DNA from: an uncultured Bacteroidales bacterium
Lineage (GTDB): Bacteria; Bacteroidota; Bacteroidia; Bacteroidales; P3
Length of the DNA: 64,000 nt
Assembly: GCA_900318665.1 (NCBI GenBank)
Contig: ONLQ01000001.1
Span: forward strand, 1-64,000
Reading direction: 5' to 3'
In this document: in pieces, positions 54,282 through 63,772 of the stretch
How the letters are laid out: each line of letters begins with the position of its first letter
Numbering within the stretch: the stretch's first letter is position 1
Translations under genes and position numbers: made by a program
Notes under the pieces: generated by a model
What the model was told of the DNA's origin: nothing
Seen by the model: the letters and a program-made list of their open reading frames with translations, nothing else
Databases searched by the model: none

Positions 54282-55757
54282 ATGAAAAAACTTTTATCAT
54301 TGACACTCGCCCTCATGCTCGGCATGGCAGCGTTCGCACAAAATCTTATCTTCAACCCGCTGGAGAGCCAAGCCGACCAGGATGCTTGGACTCTTGGCGA
54401 AGATAATGATATCTTAGTTTCGCCATGGAACAACTGGGTCATTGACGATATTTTTGGAGTGAATGACTATGCATGGACTTCTGCCACCATAGATGGTGAG
54501 GATTGCAACAATCTTTTGGTTTCTCCTGTCTATAACATCGCAAGTGTCGATGCCTCTGGTTCCTTCTCTTTCGAGGTTATGTCTGTCTATGACGGAGGTA
54601 ATGATGGTATAACGGTTTCGAACAAATTCCGTGTCGAATTCAGTATTGACGGTGGAACATCATGGTATTGGCTTGGCTCAAGCGCAGATGCCTATGATAT
54701 GACTATCAGCAGTACTCAGGATGCTATGACTTGCAAGATTCCTTTTTCAATCTTGTCGAGCATCGCTGGTCAATCAATCCAATTGCGTTTCCGCATTTGG
54801 CATTTGAGTGGCACTTGCAGCGACGAGGATGGTTTTGCTGTTCTTGTTGTAAATAATGTCATTATGCGCACAAGAGGCGATGTCTATCTCGTTCAGTTCG
54901 ATCCATATCAGGGTTCTGGCGAGATGAACTATATGGTAACCAATGCAGGTGGTACCTTCACCATGCCTAACTCTTCCTTCACCGCTCCCACTGGTGAGAC
55001 ATTTGCTTTCTGGCAGTGCTACAATTATAACATTACTGGCAATTATGGTGCAGAGGATTACTTTGGTATCTTTGCCGCCAATGCACCTGTCCAGCATATT
55101 GAGAATGACCTCTACTGCTTCGCAATATATGATGTAGCCAACAACATTGTCCGTTACGATGTTAACTACAATGCCAATGGCGGTTCTGGTACAATGTCCT
55201 CTGTTTCCTGTGTGAAGGGTGGAGGACACATTGTTCTTGATAACGCTTTCACCGCTCCTGCTGGCAAACATTTTGCTGGTTGGAGTGAGAGTGCCGATGG
55301 CTCTACTCAAATAGTTCAACCTGGTGATGAGATTGATATTGATGACAATCAAACCAGTATCACTCTCTATGCTATCTGGGCTGATGGTGAAGAACAAGGC
55401 GGTGGCCAACAAGGTGGTGGTGAGCAAGGCGGCGGCCAAGGTGAAGGCGGCGGCGAACAAGGCGGTGGCCAAGGCGAAGGCGGCGGCCAAGGTGAAGGTG
55501 GTCAAGGCGGTGGCACCAGCGCTATCGACGGTGTCTCTATGGCCAACATCAGCATCTACCCCAACCCCACTAAGAACATGATTCGCGTCAACGGTGCCAG
55601 CATCAACAGCCTCGAGGTTGTGGACCTCACCGGCCGTAAGGTTCTCCGCAACGAGGGTGTCAACACCATCGACCTCTCCGGCCTCAACAACGGCGTCTAT
55701 ATGCTCCGCATCAACGCCAACGAGGGCACCGCAATCCGCAAGATTGTGAAGAAATAA
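54282..55757 (+). CDS. InlB-repeat surface protein with Gly/Gln/Glu-rich linker and T9SS sorting domain
   Basis: A signal peptide (MKKLLSLTLALMLGMAAFAQ) precedes an N-terminal domain of about 180 residues with the jelly-roll character of the 5' array proteins (WTLGEDNDILVSPWNNW), then two InlB-like repeats, a low-complexity stretch at 55390-55510 made almost only of Gly, Gln and Glu, and a T9SS tail (IYPNPTKNMI, ending RKIVKK). The signal peptide and tail are very close to those of the array at 901-7928, 47 kb away. Own promoter and terminator. Confidence 0.87.
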   Translation: MKKLLSLTLALMLGMAAFAQNLIFNPLESQADQDAWTLGEDNDILVSPWNNWVIDDIFGVNDYAWTSATIDGEDCNNLLVSPVYNIASVDASGSFSFEVMSVYDGGNDGITVSNKFRVEFSIDGGTSWYWLGSSADAYDMTISSTQDAMTCKIPFSILSSIAGQSIQLRFRIWHLSGTCSDEDGFAVLVVNNVIMRTRGDVYLVQFDPYQGSGEMNYMVTNAGGTFTMPNSSFTAPTGETFAFWQCYNYNITGNYGAEDYFGIFAANAPVQHIENDLYCFAIYDVANNIVRYDVNYNANGGSGTMSSVSCVKGGGHIVLDNAFTAPAGKHFAGWSESADGSTQIVQPGDEIDIDDNQTSITLYAIWADGEEQGGGQQGGGEQGGGQGEGGGEQGGGQGEGGGQGEGGQGGGTSAIDGVSMANISIYPNPTKNMIRVNGASINSLEVVDLTGRKVLRNEGVNTIDLSGLNNGVYMLRINANEGTAIRKIVKK

Positions 55758-55778
55758 ATTCTAATCGCAATGCATTCA

Positions 55779-55812
55779 AGCGAGGCGCGCCCATTCGGGC
55801 ACGCCTCGCTTT
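55779..55812 (+). terminator. Hairpin terminator
   Basis: A 15-bp stem with one mismatch (core AGCGAGGCG) and a 4-nt loop, followed by a short T-rich end, after the T9SS gene. Confidence 0.7.
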
Positions 55813-55947
55813 CTATTGACATATATGCTCATTAACACTATGAAAATCACCAAAGTCAACAAAGTCTTTGAAAGCATTATGCACCGATAAAAACCAAACT
55901 ATTTTGCATCAAAACAAAAAAAAATCACCATATAATACATTTTTTCG

Positions 55948-55955
55948 TATTTTTG
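55948..55955 (+). promoter_or_regulatory. Bacteroidota -7 promoter box with T tract
   Basis: TATTTTTG after TTTTTTCG, 54 nt before the start at 56009; no -33 box at the usual spacing. Confidence 0.5.
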
Positions 55956-56008
55956 CATCGTCATATAGTGTAAACAATTTACAAATCAACAATCAAAACA
56001 CAATCATT

Positions 56009-57124
56009 ATGAAAAAAATCTTATCTTTTGCTCTCGCTCTCATGCTGGGCGGTGCCATGTTCGCTCAGATTAATGGCGATGCTTACTGGCAGAATTTCTC
56101 TGGCGACATGAATGGTTGGGCTCCCGGAGTTGGCACTACCGAAGGTGTTAACTGGGTTGTCGATCCTTCAATGCAGAACCAGGGTGCAGTCTCCGTGCTT
56201 CCTCTTGGTACTTTCGAGAAACATTATCTGTATTCTCCTACCTTTACTATTGCTGCTGCCGACACCACTTCTGGCTATGTCGAAATGATGCTCTATTGCA
56301 TGCGTGCTGACGACTCTGTCAACGCTAACCACAGCGCTGGTTTCATGATTGCCATCGTTGAATTGAATGCAACTGGCACCGAGCCTGTTTCTTCTTACAT
56401 CCTCACTGGTGTGAATCCTCAGTCTGTCTCTACCCGCGAAGGTTTCAACTACAAAACCATCCGCTTCAACTTCAACCAGGCTGAATTCCGCGATTCTTTG
56501 GACCTTGCTAACGGCAGCAAGAAAATCCAAATCTGCATCGTCCACACTGGTTCTTATGCTACCAACGTCAGCCTCGATTCCAACTCTGTCGTCGCTTCCG
56601 CTCTTGTTGTTGACGACTTCGTCATCCGCAAACGCGCTGACGCTTTCGTAGTGAAATTCGACGCTGGTGATGGCACTGGCACCATGGGCGACATGGTAAC
56701 CACCGCTGGTGGCAACCTCACTGCTCCCGCCTGCACCTTCACCGCTCCTACTGGCAAGGAATTCACCTGCTGGTATGCTTATGAGTACATTGAAGATTCT
56801 CTCTATGAGTACTGCATCCCCGCTGGCGACCCCGTCGAAGGTATTGCCGAGGATATGGTTTGGACCGCTGTCTATGCTGAGACCGAAGGCATCGAGACCG
56901 CTGCTATGAGCGCCCTCAACGTCTATCCTAACCCCGCTCACAACATGGTTCGCGTCAATGGCGTTAGCGTCAACAGCCTCGAGGTTCTCGACATGGCTGG
57001 CCGTCTCGTCATGAAGAACGAAGGCATGAACACCATCAACATCAGCAACCTCAGCAATGGTGTTTACACCCTCCGCATCAATGCCGCTGAAGGTATTGCT
57101 GCTCGCAAAATCGTGAAGAAATAA
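56009..57124 (+). CDS. T9SS-exported protein with one InlB-like repeat
   Basis: The ATG at 56009 gives MKKILSFALALMLGGAMFAQ; the longer frame from 55868 runs through the promoter and is rejected. An N-terminal domain of about 200 residues (YWQNFSGDMNGWAPG, very like the 901-3192 protein start) is followed by a single InlB-like unit (FVVKFDAGDGTGTMGDMV...FTCWYAYE) and a T9SS tail (VYPNPAHNMV, ending RKIVKK). Codon use is strikingly regular (C-ending codons), suggesting high expression. The simplest member of the family in the window. Confidence 0.87.
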   Translation: MKKILSFALALMLGGAMFAQINGDAYWQNFSGDMNGWAPGVGTTEGVNWVVDPSMQNQGAVSVLPLGTFEKHYLYSPTFTIAAADTTSGYVEMMLYCMRADDSVNANHSAGFMIAIVELNATGTEPVSSYILTGVNPQSVSTREGFNYKTIRFNFNQAEFRDSLDLANGSKKIQICIVHTGSYATNVSLDSNSVVASALVVDDFVIRKRADAFVVKFDAGDGTGTMGDMVTTAGGNLTAPACTFTAPTGKEFTCWYAYEYIEDSLYEYCIPAGDPVEGIAEDMVWTAVYAETEGIETAAMSALNVYPNPAHNMVRVNGVSVNSLEVLDMAGRLVMKNEGMNTINISNLSNGVYTLRINAAEGIAARKIVKK

Positions 57125-57150
57125 TTTTTCTTATACGCAATGCTTTTCAC

Positions 57151-57185
57151 GCAGGGCGCGCCCGAATGGGCGCGCCCTGCTTTTT
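57151..57185 (+). terminator. Strong GC-rich terminator
   Basis: Perfect 13-bp stem (57151-57163 with 57168-57180, core GGGCGCGCCC), GAAT loop, then five T. Confidence 0.88.
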
Positions 57186-57213
57186 ATAGAGTCACTTATT
57201 CCCATTTTTTTTG

Positions 57214-57221
57214 TATTTTTG
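57214..57221 (+). promoter_or_regulatory. Bacteroidota -7 promoter box far upstream of the S46 peptidase
   Basis: TATTTTTG preceded by a T run. If used, the leader to 57553 is about 325 nt and contains the inverted-repeat element. Confidence 0.45.
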
Positions 57222-57280
57222 CAAATTCAACCATTTATTGCAATCGAAAAACAAGGCAGAAAGCAACCTGCGTAGCATGT

Positions 57281-57511
57281 GGCCTTGAAGAAAAAACGTT
57301 AAGAAAAATGCCGGAGAAAGGCGTAAAAAAGTCCGTATGTCTGAGCGGGTCGAAGAACCAAGCCCCATATAACGACAAAAGGTCCGAAAGAGTGTCCAAA
57401 GTTCCGGACTCGGTACAAGGTGCGAGTTTGCGGACTTTAGCCTTTCGCAGTCATTTTTTAGTTTTTTCTTCACAGCCTTGAACTTTTCTTTTGGTTCAAG
57501 CCAAAAGAAAA
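57281..57511. repeat. Long imperfect inverted-repeat element with a second hairpin
   Basis: Opposed arm segments pair in order: 57287-57297 with 57461-57471 (GAAGAAAAAAC/GTTTTTTCTTC), 57304-57310 with 57452-57458, 57316-57322 with 57440-57446 (GAAAGGC/GCCTTTC), 57328-57335 with 57431-57438 (AAAGTCCG/CGGACTTT). A small inner hairpin (GTCCG...CGGAC) sits in the loop. Directly after, 57484-57494 pairs perfectly with 57501-57511. The layout resembles non-coding palindromic repeat elements scattered in Bacteroidota genomes; a structured RNA leader is the alternative. No coding frame of note inside. Confidence 0.7.
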
Positions 57512-57552
57512 TGAACAGAATAATTTTGAATAATTACTTAACACTAAAAAAA

Positions 57553-59751
57553 ATGGTAAAAAAACATTTCCTTTTCACAATTCTTTTAGCCGCCATGCTG
57601 CTCCCTGGCGTGGCTCGCGCCGACGAGGGTATGTGGTTGCTCTCGCTTATTGGCAAGAACTATGCCGATATGCAGAAGCACGGCCTGAGACTCACACCCG
57701 AGGACATCTACAGTGTCAATAGCAGTTGCATCAAGGACGCCATCGTGGGTCTTGGCAACAATGGCCGCCCCTTTGCCCATTTCTGCACTGGCGAGATTAT
57801 CAGCGACCAGGGTCTTATGACCACCAACCACCACTGCGGCTATGGCAAACTGCAAGAGCACTCCACCGTGGAGCACGACTATCTGCGCGACGGTTTCTGG
57901 GCCTATAGCAAGAACGAGGAGTTGCCCAATCCTGGACTCACTGCCTCTATCCTTGTGCGTATGGAAGATGTCACCGACCGCGTGCGCAGTCAACTCTCCG
58001 ACGAGATGAGCGAGGCCGACCGCGACCGCGCCATCAAGGAGATTAGCGAAAAGATTACCGCCGAGGCTACCAAAGGCACCTACTACGAGGCCAATGTAAG
58101 CCCCATGTTCAACGGCAATCAGTTCTTCCTCTTCGTCCATGTCATCTATAAGGATGTACGTCTTGTTGGCGCGCCTCCCTCAAGCATGGGCAACTTCGGC
58201 GGCGATGCCGACAACTGGTCGTGGCCACGCCATACCTGCGACTTCTCCATGTTCCGCATCTATTCTGCCCCCGACGGCAGCCCCGCCGAATATAATGTCA
58301 GCAATGTGCCCCTCAAGCCCAAGCACCATCTGCCTATCAGTATTCGCGAACTCAACAACGGCGACTACTCCATGGTTCTCGGCTTCCCTGGCAGCACCGA
58401 CCGTTTCATGACCTCCTACGAACTCGACGAGACCATGAACATCACCAACAAACTGATCCACGAACTCCGCACCATCAAAATCAACATCCTCAAAAAAGCC
58501 ATGAAGGAGAGCCAGGAGACACGCATCAAGTATGCCTCCAAATACGCCAACTGCTCCAACTATTGGAAATACACCGCCGAGCAGAACAAGGCCCTCAAGG
58601 CTCTGAACACCATGCAGGTGAAACTCGACCTCGAAAACGATTATCGCAAGTGGTCCAAAGGCAAACTGCCTAAATATGCCGACGCTCTCAGCCTCATAAG
58701 CGATGCCGTGTCGCGCCGTGCGCCCTATATGGCTGCCAATGTCTATGTTGCCGACGGTCTGCTTACGGGTCCCGAATTGCCCTTCAAGGCCTATCGCCTC
58801 GGCCTTGCCATCGAACGCGCTTTGGGCGAAGAAGACTATGACGCGCAACTTGCGCAGATAGAGGCCATCCGTGCCAGTGCCGCCGAGTTTTATAAGGACT
58901 ATGAGGCTGACGTGGAGCGCGACATCATGAAAGGCTATTTCGACTATGTCTATTCCCACATCGAGGCTCGCTATATCCCCAACTTCATGAAGGTGGTTGA
59001 CAAGCGCAAAGGCCTCTTTGCCAGCAACAAGGGCATCGACAATTTCTCCAAGTTGGTCGATAATATGTTCGACAACTCTTTCTTTGCCACCAAGGCGGCC
59101 TTTGAGCGTTTCCTGCGCAATCCCGACCTCAAGAAACTCCACAACGACCCAATCTTCGTTGCTGGACAGCAGAGTTACGAGAAGTATATCGAAATCCACG
59201 AGCAGATACCCTCTTCGGTTCGCGACGACCTGCGCCGTGGCACACGCGACTTCACCGACGGACTCCTTCAGATGAATGCCGGCCAGCGCCTTATGGCTCC
59301 CGACGCCAACTCCACCATTCGCTGCACCTATGGCAACGTCAAGGCCTACAGCCCCGCCGACGGCGTGGACTATAGTTTCTACACCACCATGGCCGGTGTC
59401 ATGCAGAAAGAAGACCCCGACGACCCGGAATTTGTCGTGCCTGAGCGCTTGAAGAAACTTTATAAGGAAGGCGATTTCGGCCGCTATGCCAACAGCAAGG
59501 GCCAACTGCCCACCTGCTTCATCACCACCAACGACATCACCGGCGGCAACAGCGGCTCGCCCGTTATCAATGCCCGTGGCGAACTCATCGGTCTGGCATT
59601 CGACGGCAACGGCGAGGCCATGAGCGGTGACATCGATTTCGAGGAGAACCTGCAACGCTGCATTTGCCTCGACAGCCGCTATCTTCTCTGGGTCATCGAC
59701 AAGTACGCAGGAGCCCAGAACCTGATAGACGAGATGACTATCGTGAAGTAG
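57553..59751 (+). CDS. dpp7: S46-family dipeptidyl-peptidase, DPP7 type
   Basis: The ATG at 57553 gives a signal peptide (MVKKHFLFTILLAAMLLPGVARA); the frame from 57478 reads through a palindrome. Mature N-terminus DEGMWLLS is typical of S46. Catalytic His in TTNHHCGYGK, Asp in DNWSWPRHTCDF and Ser in TGGNSGSPV. The residue 18 positions after that Ser is Gly (AFDG), as in DPP7 (hydrophobic P1), whereas DPP11 (Asp/Glu P1) has Arg there. 732 residues is normal. It removes dipeptides in the periplasm from peptides produced by secreted proteases such as the C10 enzyme at 47351. Confidence 0.94.
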   Translation: MVKKHFLFTILLAAMLLPGVARADEGMWLLSLIGKNYADMQKHGLRLTPEDIYSVNSSCIKDAIVGLGNNGRPFAHFCTGEIISDQGLMTTNHHCGYGKLQEHSTVEHDYLRDGFWAYSKNEELPNPGLTASILVRMEDVTDRVRSQLSDEMSEADRDRAIKEISEKITAEATKGTYYEANVSPMFNGNQFFLFVHVIYKDVRLVGAPPSSMGNFGGDADNWSWPRHTCDFSMFRIYSAPDGSPAEYNVSNVPLKPKHHLPISIRELNNGDYSMVLGFPGSTDRFMTSYELDETMNITNKLIHELRTIKINILKKAMKESQETRIKYASKYANCSNYWKYTAEQNKALKALNTMQVKLDLENDYRKWSKGKLPKYADALSLISDAVSRRAPYMAANVYVADGLLTGPELPFKAYRLGLAIERALGEEDYDAQLAQIEAIRASAAEFYKDYEADVERDIMKGYFDYVYSHIEARYIPNFMKVVDKRKGLFASNKGIDNFSKLVDNMFDNSFFATKAAFERFLRNPDLKKLHNDPIFVAGQQSYEKYIEIHEQIPSSVRDDLRRGTRDFTDGLLQMNAGQRLMAPDANSTIRCTYGNVKAYSPADGVDYSFYTTMAGVMQKEDPDDPEFVVPERLKKLYKEGDFGRYANSKGQLPTCFITTNDITGGNSGSPVINARGELIGLAFDGNGEAMSGDIDFEENLQRCICLDSRYLLWVIDKYAGAQNLIDEMTIVK

Positions 59752-59801
59752 TCTGATGACAGCGAAACGACGCTGTAACAGCAAAATCGCAAAACCATTT
59801 C

Positions 59802-59836
59802 AGCGGGGCTCGGCATACGCCGAGCCCCGCTCTTTT
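59802..59836 (+). terminator. Strong GC-rich terminator of the peptidase gene
   Basis: Perfect 13-bp stem (59802-59814 with 59819-59831, core CGGGGCTCGGC), loop ATAC, then C and five T. Confidence 0.88.
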
Positions 59837-59889
59837 TGCCCTTTCGAGCCTTGCCAATAGCCATTGCGCATAGCACAAATAATGACAAA

Positions 59890-59921
59890 TTTGTATTTTA
59901 TAAAAATATTTTCTAATTTTG
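59890..59921 (+). promoter_or_regulatory. Consensus Bacteroidota promoter
   Basis: TTTG (59890-59893), 20 nt, TAATTTTG (59914-59921), 26 nt before the next start codon. Confidence 0.75.
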
Positions 59922-59946
59922 CCGTTTCTGAAATAATACATAAACT

Positions 59947-62799
59947 ATGCGAAAAACTATTATGGATTGTGTGTGGATACGGAGTGTTCGACTTGTTGCG
60001 TTTTTTGTTTTGACGGCGCTGCCAGGCCTCTGTATGGCGCAAAATGACGTTGTGTCGGCTGGTGGCCATAACCAAAATGCTGCTGCCTCTGTCAGTTATT
60101 CTTTTGGTCAGTTTGCTGCTGAGATTTACTCCAGTTTTATCCCCAACGAGGGCGTGCAGCAGGCCTATCCCGACGACAGTGCGCAGCGTAACGTCACCAT
60201 TTGTCTTGGCGCGGGCTATCAGGATGCCGACTTCAATATTGCAGCCTCACAGGTTGCCGCCGAAGGCGTCTATGTCTTTCGCGACACGCTGTTTGGCGAG
60301 AATGTTTTTGGCGGCGACTCCATCGTCATTCTGACACTCACCGTCTCCAATAACGCCAACCTGCCTCAGATGGCCATCGTGTCGCAGACTCCCGCTATAT
60401 GTCTTGCGCTGGGTTCCTTAACGCTTTCTGCCAGTGGCGGTATGGCGCCCTACAATTATAGTGTTGACGGTGGCGCACCGCAGGCCGATGCTACGTTCTC
60501 CAATCTCTCGGTCGGCGCTCACACATTCTCTATAATCGACCGGGCTGGCTGTCAGACAGACTCTGTCATTACCATCACTTCCAGCGATAATGCTCCTACT
60601 GTTACGGTTACTGACGACGACACCATCTGTATTGGCATGGTGAAGACCATAGCCGCCACGGTTTCTGGTGGCACTGCACCCTACACCTATATATGGAGTT
60701 CTTCTCCCGCCATATCGGGGTCTCCTACCGATTTCTCGCTCGCCTCTATCAACGTGATGCCGTTGCTGAACACCAACTATACTGTTGTTGTCACCGATGC
60801 CAACGGCTGCACCGACAACGCCACGGTCTCTATCGCCGTCACCGAGTATGTGGCCCCGCATAGTTTCAGAATCGACACCGCCTGCACCTCTTATTCCTGG
60901 GTTTGGTCAGACACCACAATCTACTCCGATGCCATAGGCACCGACACGTTACGCCACATCTATACCGATGTCAACGGCTGTATGGGTATTGACAGCCTCG
61001 TGCTTACCATAACAGGCAACAGTAGCCACACCATCGCCGTGGCAGGCTGCACCTCCTACACTTGGGCGCCCACCAGCGAGACATTCATTCGCGACACGGT
61101 ATTCACGCTCCCTGAATATATCGACGTCAACGGCTGCGCCAGCACCGACACGCTCAATGTCCATATAGGCAGCGTTGGCAATCTCGCTTATTTCGATACA
61201 GCCTGCGACTCTTATATATGGACCGCTGCCAACGGCGACAATGTTGGCACCTTCACCGCTTCGGGCATTTACACTCACGATTTCCTCGACACCAACAACT
61301 GCCCCAGCACCGACACACTGCATCTCTTCGTGGCAACAGGCACGTTTGATGCCTTTACCGTCAACGCCTGCGACAGGTACCACTGGGATTCTGTCGGCAC
61401 CGACGGCGTTGGCAACAATATGGATTATACTGCCTCGGGCACCTACACCAGCGCCTACACCAATGCTTATGGCTGCGTCAGCGCCGACACGCTGCATCTC
61501 ACAATCAAGAGCAGCGGCAGCGTGAGCATCACCAAAGACACCTGCGACACCTATACATGGTTCCACGGCACCGACAGCGTTGGCACCTACACCGTTTCGG
61601 GCATCTATAAACGTCCGTTCGTCGCCTTGAACGAATGTGCTGGCGCCGACACCCTGCATCTCACAATCCATAACTCGAAGAACTATACCGACAACCAGAT
61701 GGCGTGCGACAGCCTTCTCTGGCATGGCATCACCTATAAGACTTCTAACAACACTGCTACCTTTTCCACCTTCACCGTCCACGGCTGCGACAGCATTGTG
61801 ACACTCAACCTCACCATCAGCCACGATGTCGTCGCCACTGCCGAGGTCAACTCATGCAATCCCTATTTCTGGGTCGATAGCCTCTATTCAGAGACAACCA
61901 CCGCCGTGCGCACCATACCTTCCGTGGCAGGCTGCGACAGCACGGTGACGCTAACCATCAACATCATACCTGTCATCAACACCATCGATACACAGACCGC
62001 GTGCGACAGCCTCCTATGGAACGGCACTGTTTACAAGCAGTCCACCACAACGCCCACCGCTAACTTCACTACCAAAAACGGCTGCGACAGCATCGCCCAC
62101 CTCAATCTCACTGTCAATCTTTCCACCAACACCAACATTGTCGAGCAGGCCGAGCGCAACTATGTCTATAACGGCCACACCTACACCACTGCTGGCAACT
62201 ATACCGACACTTTGGTCAATGCCGCAGGGTGCGACAGCATCATAAGGCTCAGCCTCGCCATCATCCAGCAGCCCATGCCTCACATTGTGTCCTACGAGAA
62301 CAAGGCTGTCATGATAAACCACTATCCCAACGGCACGGATTTCGAGCGCATCGACTATCTGGCATATCGTTGGTATCGCAACGGCACCCTCATTCCCGGA
62401 GCCACCGACGACAAATACCACTATGTCAATTATGTGCCACTGTCGGGAACTTTCCACGTCTCGGTGCCTACCGATGCCACCATGCTGTTCTGGGTAACAT
62501 CTAACAGCATATCCTTCAACGGTTCGAAATTCAACCTTGCCGATGAAGATGCCTTTGGCGCTTATCCCAATCCCGTGGCGCGTGGCTCAAAGGTCAGCGT
62601 GACCATCACCGACGACGAGCGCAACATCGTGCCGGGTTCTATGCTCAAGGTTTTCGACTTGCAGGGACGCATGGTCTATTCCGTCGGTGTCGATGCGGTG
62701 GCACATCAGTTCGTGGCCGATTTCGCCACGGGTGTTTACACCATAGTGCTCATTGTCCCCAACCGCGACAACCGTTCAATTAAGTTATTAGTCAAATAA
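59947..62799 (+). CDS. Large T9SS-exported repeat protein, SprB-like, 950 residues
   Basis: A signal peptide (VRLVAFFVLTALPGLCMAQ) is followed by two SprB-type repeats around residues 140-300 (SGGMAPYNYSVDGG, SGGTAPYTYIWSS), then about eight Cys-pair repeats (ACDSYIWTA, ACDSLLWNG...GCDSIAHLNLTV) of 50-60 residues, an Ig-like part, and a T9SS-type sorting domain (YPNPVARGSKV, ending SIKLLVK). SprB repeats are known from gliding adhesins, but no gliding genes are seen here and the protein is much shorter than SprB. The next gene, 33 nt on, encodes an outer-membrane barrel, so the two may form a pair. Confidence 0.85.
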   Translation: MRKTIMDCVWIRSVRLVAFFVLTALPGLCMAQNDVVSAGGHNQNAAASVSYSFGQFAAEIYSSFIPNEGVQQAYPDDSAQRNVTICLGAGYQDADFNIAASQVAAEGVYVFRDTLFGENVFGGDSIVILTLTVSNNANLPQMAIVSQTPAICLALGSLTLSASGGMAPYNYSVDGGAPQADATFSNLSVGAHTFSIIDRAGCQTDSVITITSSDNAPTVTVTDDDTICIGMVKTIAATVSGGTAPYTYIWSSSPAISGSPTDFSLASINVMPLLNTNYTVVVTDANGCTDNATVSIAVTEYVAPHSFRIDTACTSYSWVWSDTTIYSDAIGTDTLRHIYTDVNGCMGIDSLVLTITGNSSHTIAVAGCTSYTWAPTSETFIRDTVFTLPEYIDVNGCASTDTLNVHIGSVGNLAYFDTACDSYIWTAANGDNVGTFTASGIYTHDFLDTNNCPSTDTLHLFVATGTFDAFTVNACDRYHWDSVGTDGVGNNMDYTASGTYTSAYTNAYGCVSADTLHLTIKSSGSVSITKDTCDTYTWFHGTDSVGTYTVSGIYKRPFVALNECAGADTLHLTIHNSKNYTDNQMACDSLLWHGITYKTSNNTATFSTFTVHGCDSIVTLNLTISHDVVATAEVNSCNPYFWVDSLYSETTTAVRTIPSVAGCDSTVTLTINIIPVINTIDTQTACDSLLWNGTVYKQSTTTPTANFTTKNGCDSIAHLNLTVNLSTNTNIVEQAERNYVYNGHTYTTAGNYTDTLVNAAGCDSIIRLSLAIIQQPMPHIVSYENKAVMINHYPNGTDFERIDYLAYRWYRNGTLIPGATDDKYHYVNYVPLSGTFHVSVPTDATMLFWVTSNSISFNGSKFNLADEDAFGAYPNPVARGSKVSVTITDDERNIVPGSMLKVFDLQGRMVYSVGVDAVAHQFVADFATGVYTIVLIVPNRDNRSIKLLVK

Positions 62800-62832
62800 A
62801 TGTTGCAACGACCGACAAGCAATCCTCTCGCC

Positions 62833-63759
62833 ATGAAAAGAACAATCATCATAGCACTCGCACTTCTGCTCGCCACGTCGCTCGCGGCGCAGCGCAAGGG
62901 CTACCACACCTCCGTATCGGCCTATTCCAACGAACACAATATCTCCGTTGAGGCCGAAGGCGGTCTGGGTTCGCTGCTAATCAATAATAAAATAGGCGCC
63001 CCGACAAAACTCGGTTTCGACTTGGGCGGCAACGTAGGCTACACCTATATGTTTAACGAGCAGTCGGGTGTGCATACTGGTCTCACATTCGAATATATCA
63101 AGTCGGGATATAGCACTCCTGCGGCCTCGTCACGGTTCTCCGAAAACCCAATAACCCTTCACGACCAAAACCAAAACTACGACGGGCCCGCCACCATACA
63201 GACCCGCACGTCGTCCATCGACGAAAATTACTCAACGCTCATGTTCAGCCTCCCCATTCAGTATGCCTATCGATACGAATGGTTTTGGCTCAATGCCGGT
63301 TTACGCCTCTCGCTCCCGTTGTCCATCACGGGCAACTACACCTATGGCCCTTCTACCAATGGCATAGTCTATTTCGAGCGTTCTGGCGTGTCGTTCGAGA
63401 TGGACCCCATTCCGTATCACGACGACCTCAACACAGGCGCGCAGACAGGTTCCTACACTGCCCATTCCACAGGCGACAAATTCCGCGTCTTCTGCGATGT
63501 GGCTATCGAGTTCGGCTACCGCTTTATGGTCGATAAGACCAGAAATCAGAGCCTTTATATAGGATACTACATTGATTATGCGCTCAACAGTTTCACCACA
63601 AATCAGGATATGGCGTTCCTTACATTCCTCAACAAGGACGACGGTTCGGCCGAAGCGGTGTTCAACGGCGCACTCAACTCCTCGGTGGTCGATAACTATA
63701 AGAGCATCACAACGGGCATCAAGGTCTATTATAACTTTGGTCTCGGTTGGGCCTACTAA
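62833..63759 (+). CDS. Outer-membrane beta-barrel protein, 308 residues
   Basis: Start at ATG 62833 (MKRTIIIALALLLATSLAAQ); the longer frame begins at the previous stop. The mature protein is rich in alternating aromatic/polar strands (GFDLGGNVGYTYMF, SGVHTGLTFEYIKSGY, YRYEWFWLNAGLRLSLPL, QSLYIGYYIDYALN) and ends with an aromatic residue pair (GWAY), the usual signature of outer-membrane barrels of the PorT/OMP_b-brl type. It does not look like PorP/SprF. Probably co-transcribed with the T9SS repeat gene upstream. Confidence 0.78.
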   Translation: MKRTIIIALALLLATSLAAQRKGYHTSVSAYSNEHNISVEAEGGLGSLLINNKIGAPTKLGFDLGGNVGYTYMFNEQSGVHTGLTFEYIKSGYSTPAASSRFSENPITLHDQNQNYDGPATIQTRTSSIDENYSTLMFSLPIQYAYRYEWFWLNAGLRLSLPLSITGNYTYGPSTNGIVYFERSGVSFEMDPIPYHDDLNTGAQTGSYTAHSTGDKFRVFCDVAIEFGYRFMVDKTRNQSLYIGYYIDYALNSFTTNQDMAFLTFLNKDDGSAEAVFNGALNSSVVDNYKSITTGIKVYYNFGLGWAY

Positions 63760-63772
63760 ATACTCACCAGTA

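Noticed and set aside
55868..56008. 47-residue N-terminal extension of the T9SS protein
   Set aside because: It reads through the promoter and leader; the ATG at 56009 gives a proper signal peptide.
58180..59784. 534-codon leftward frame opposite the S46 peptidase
   Set aside because: Shadow of a well-supported gene; no family features.
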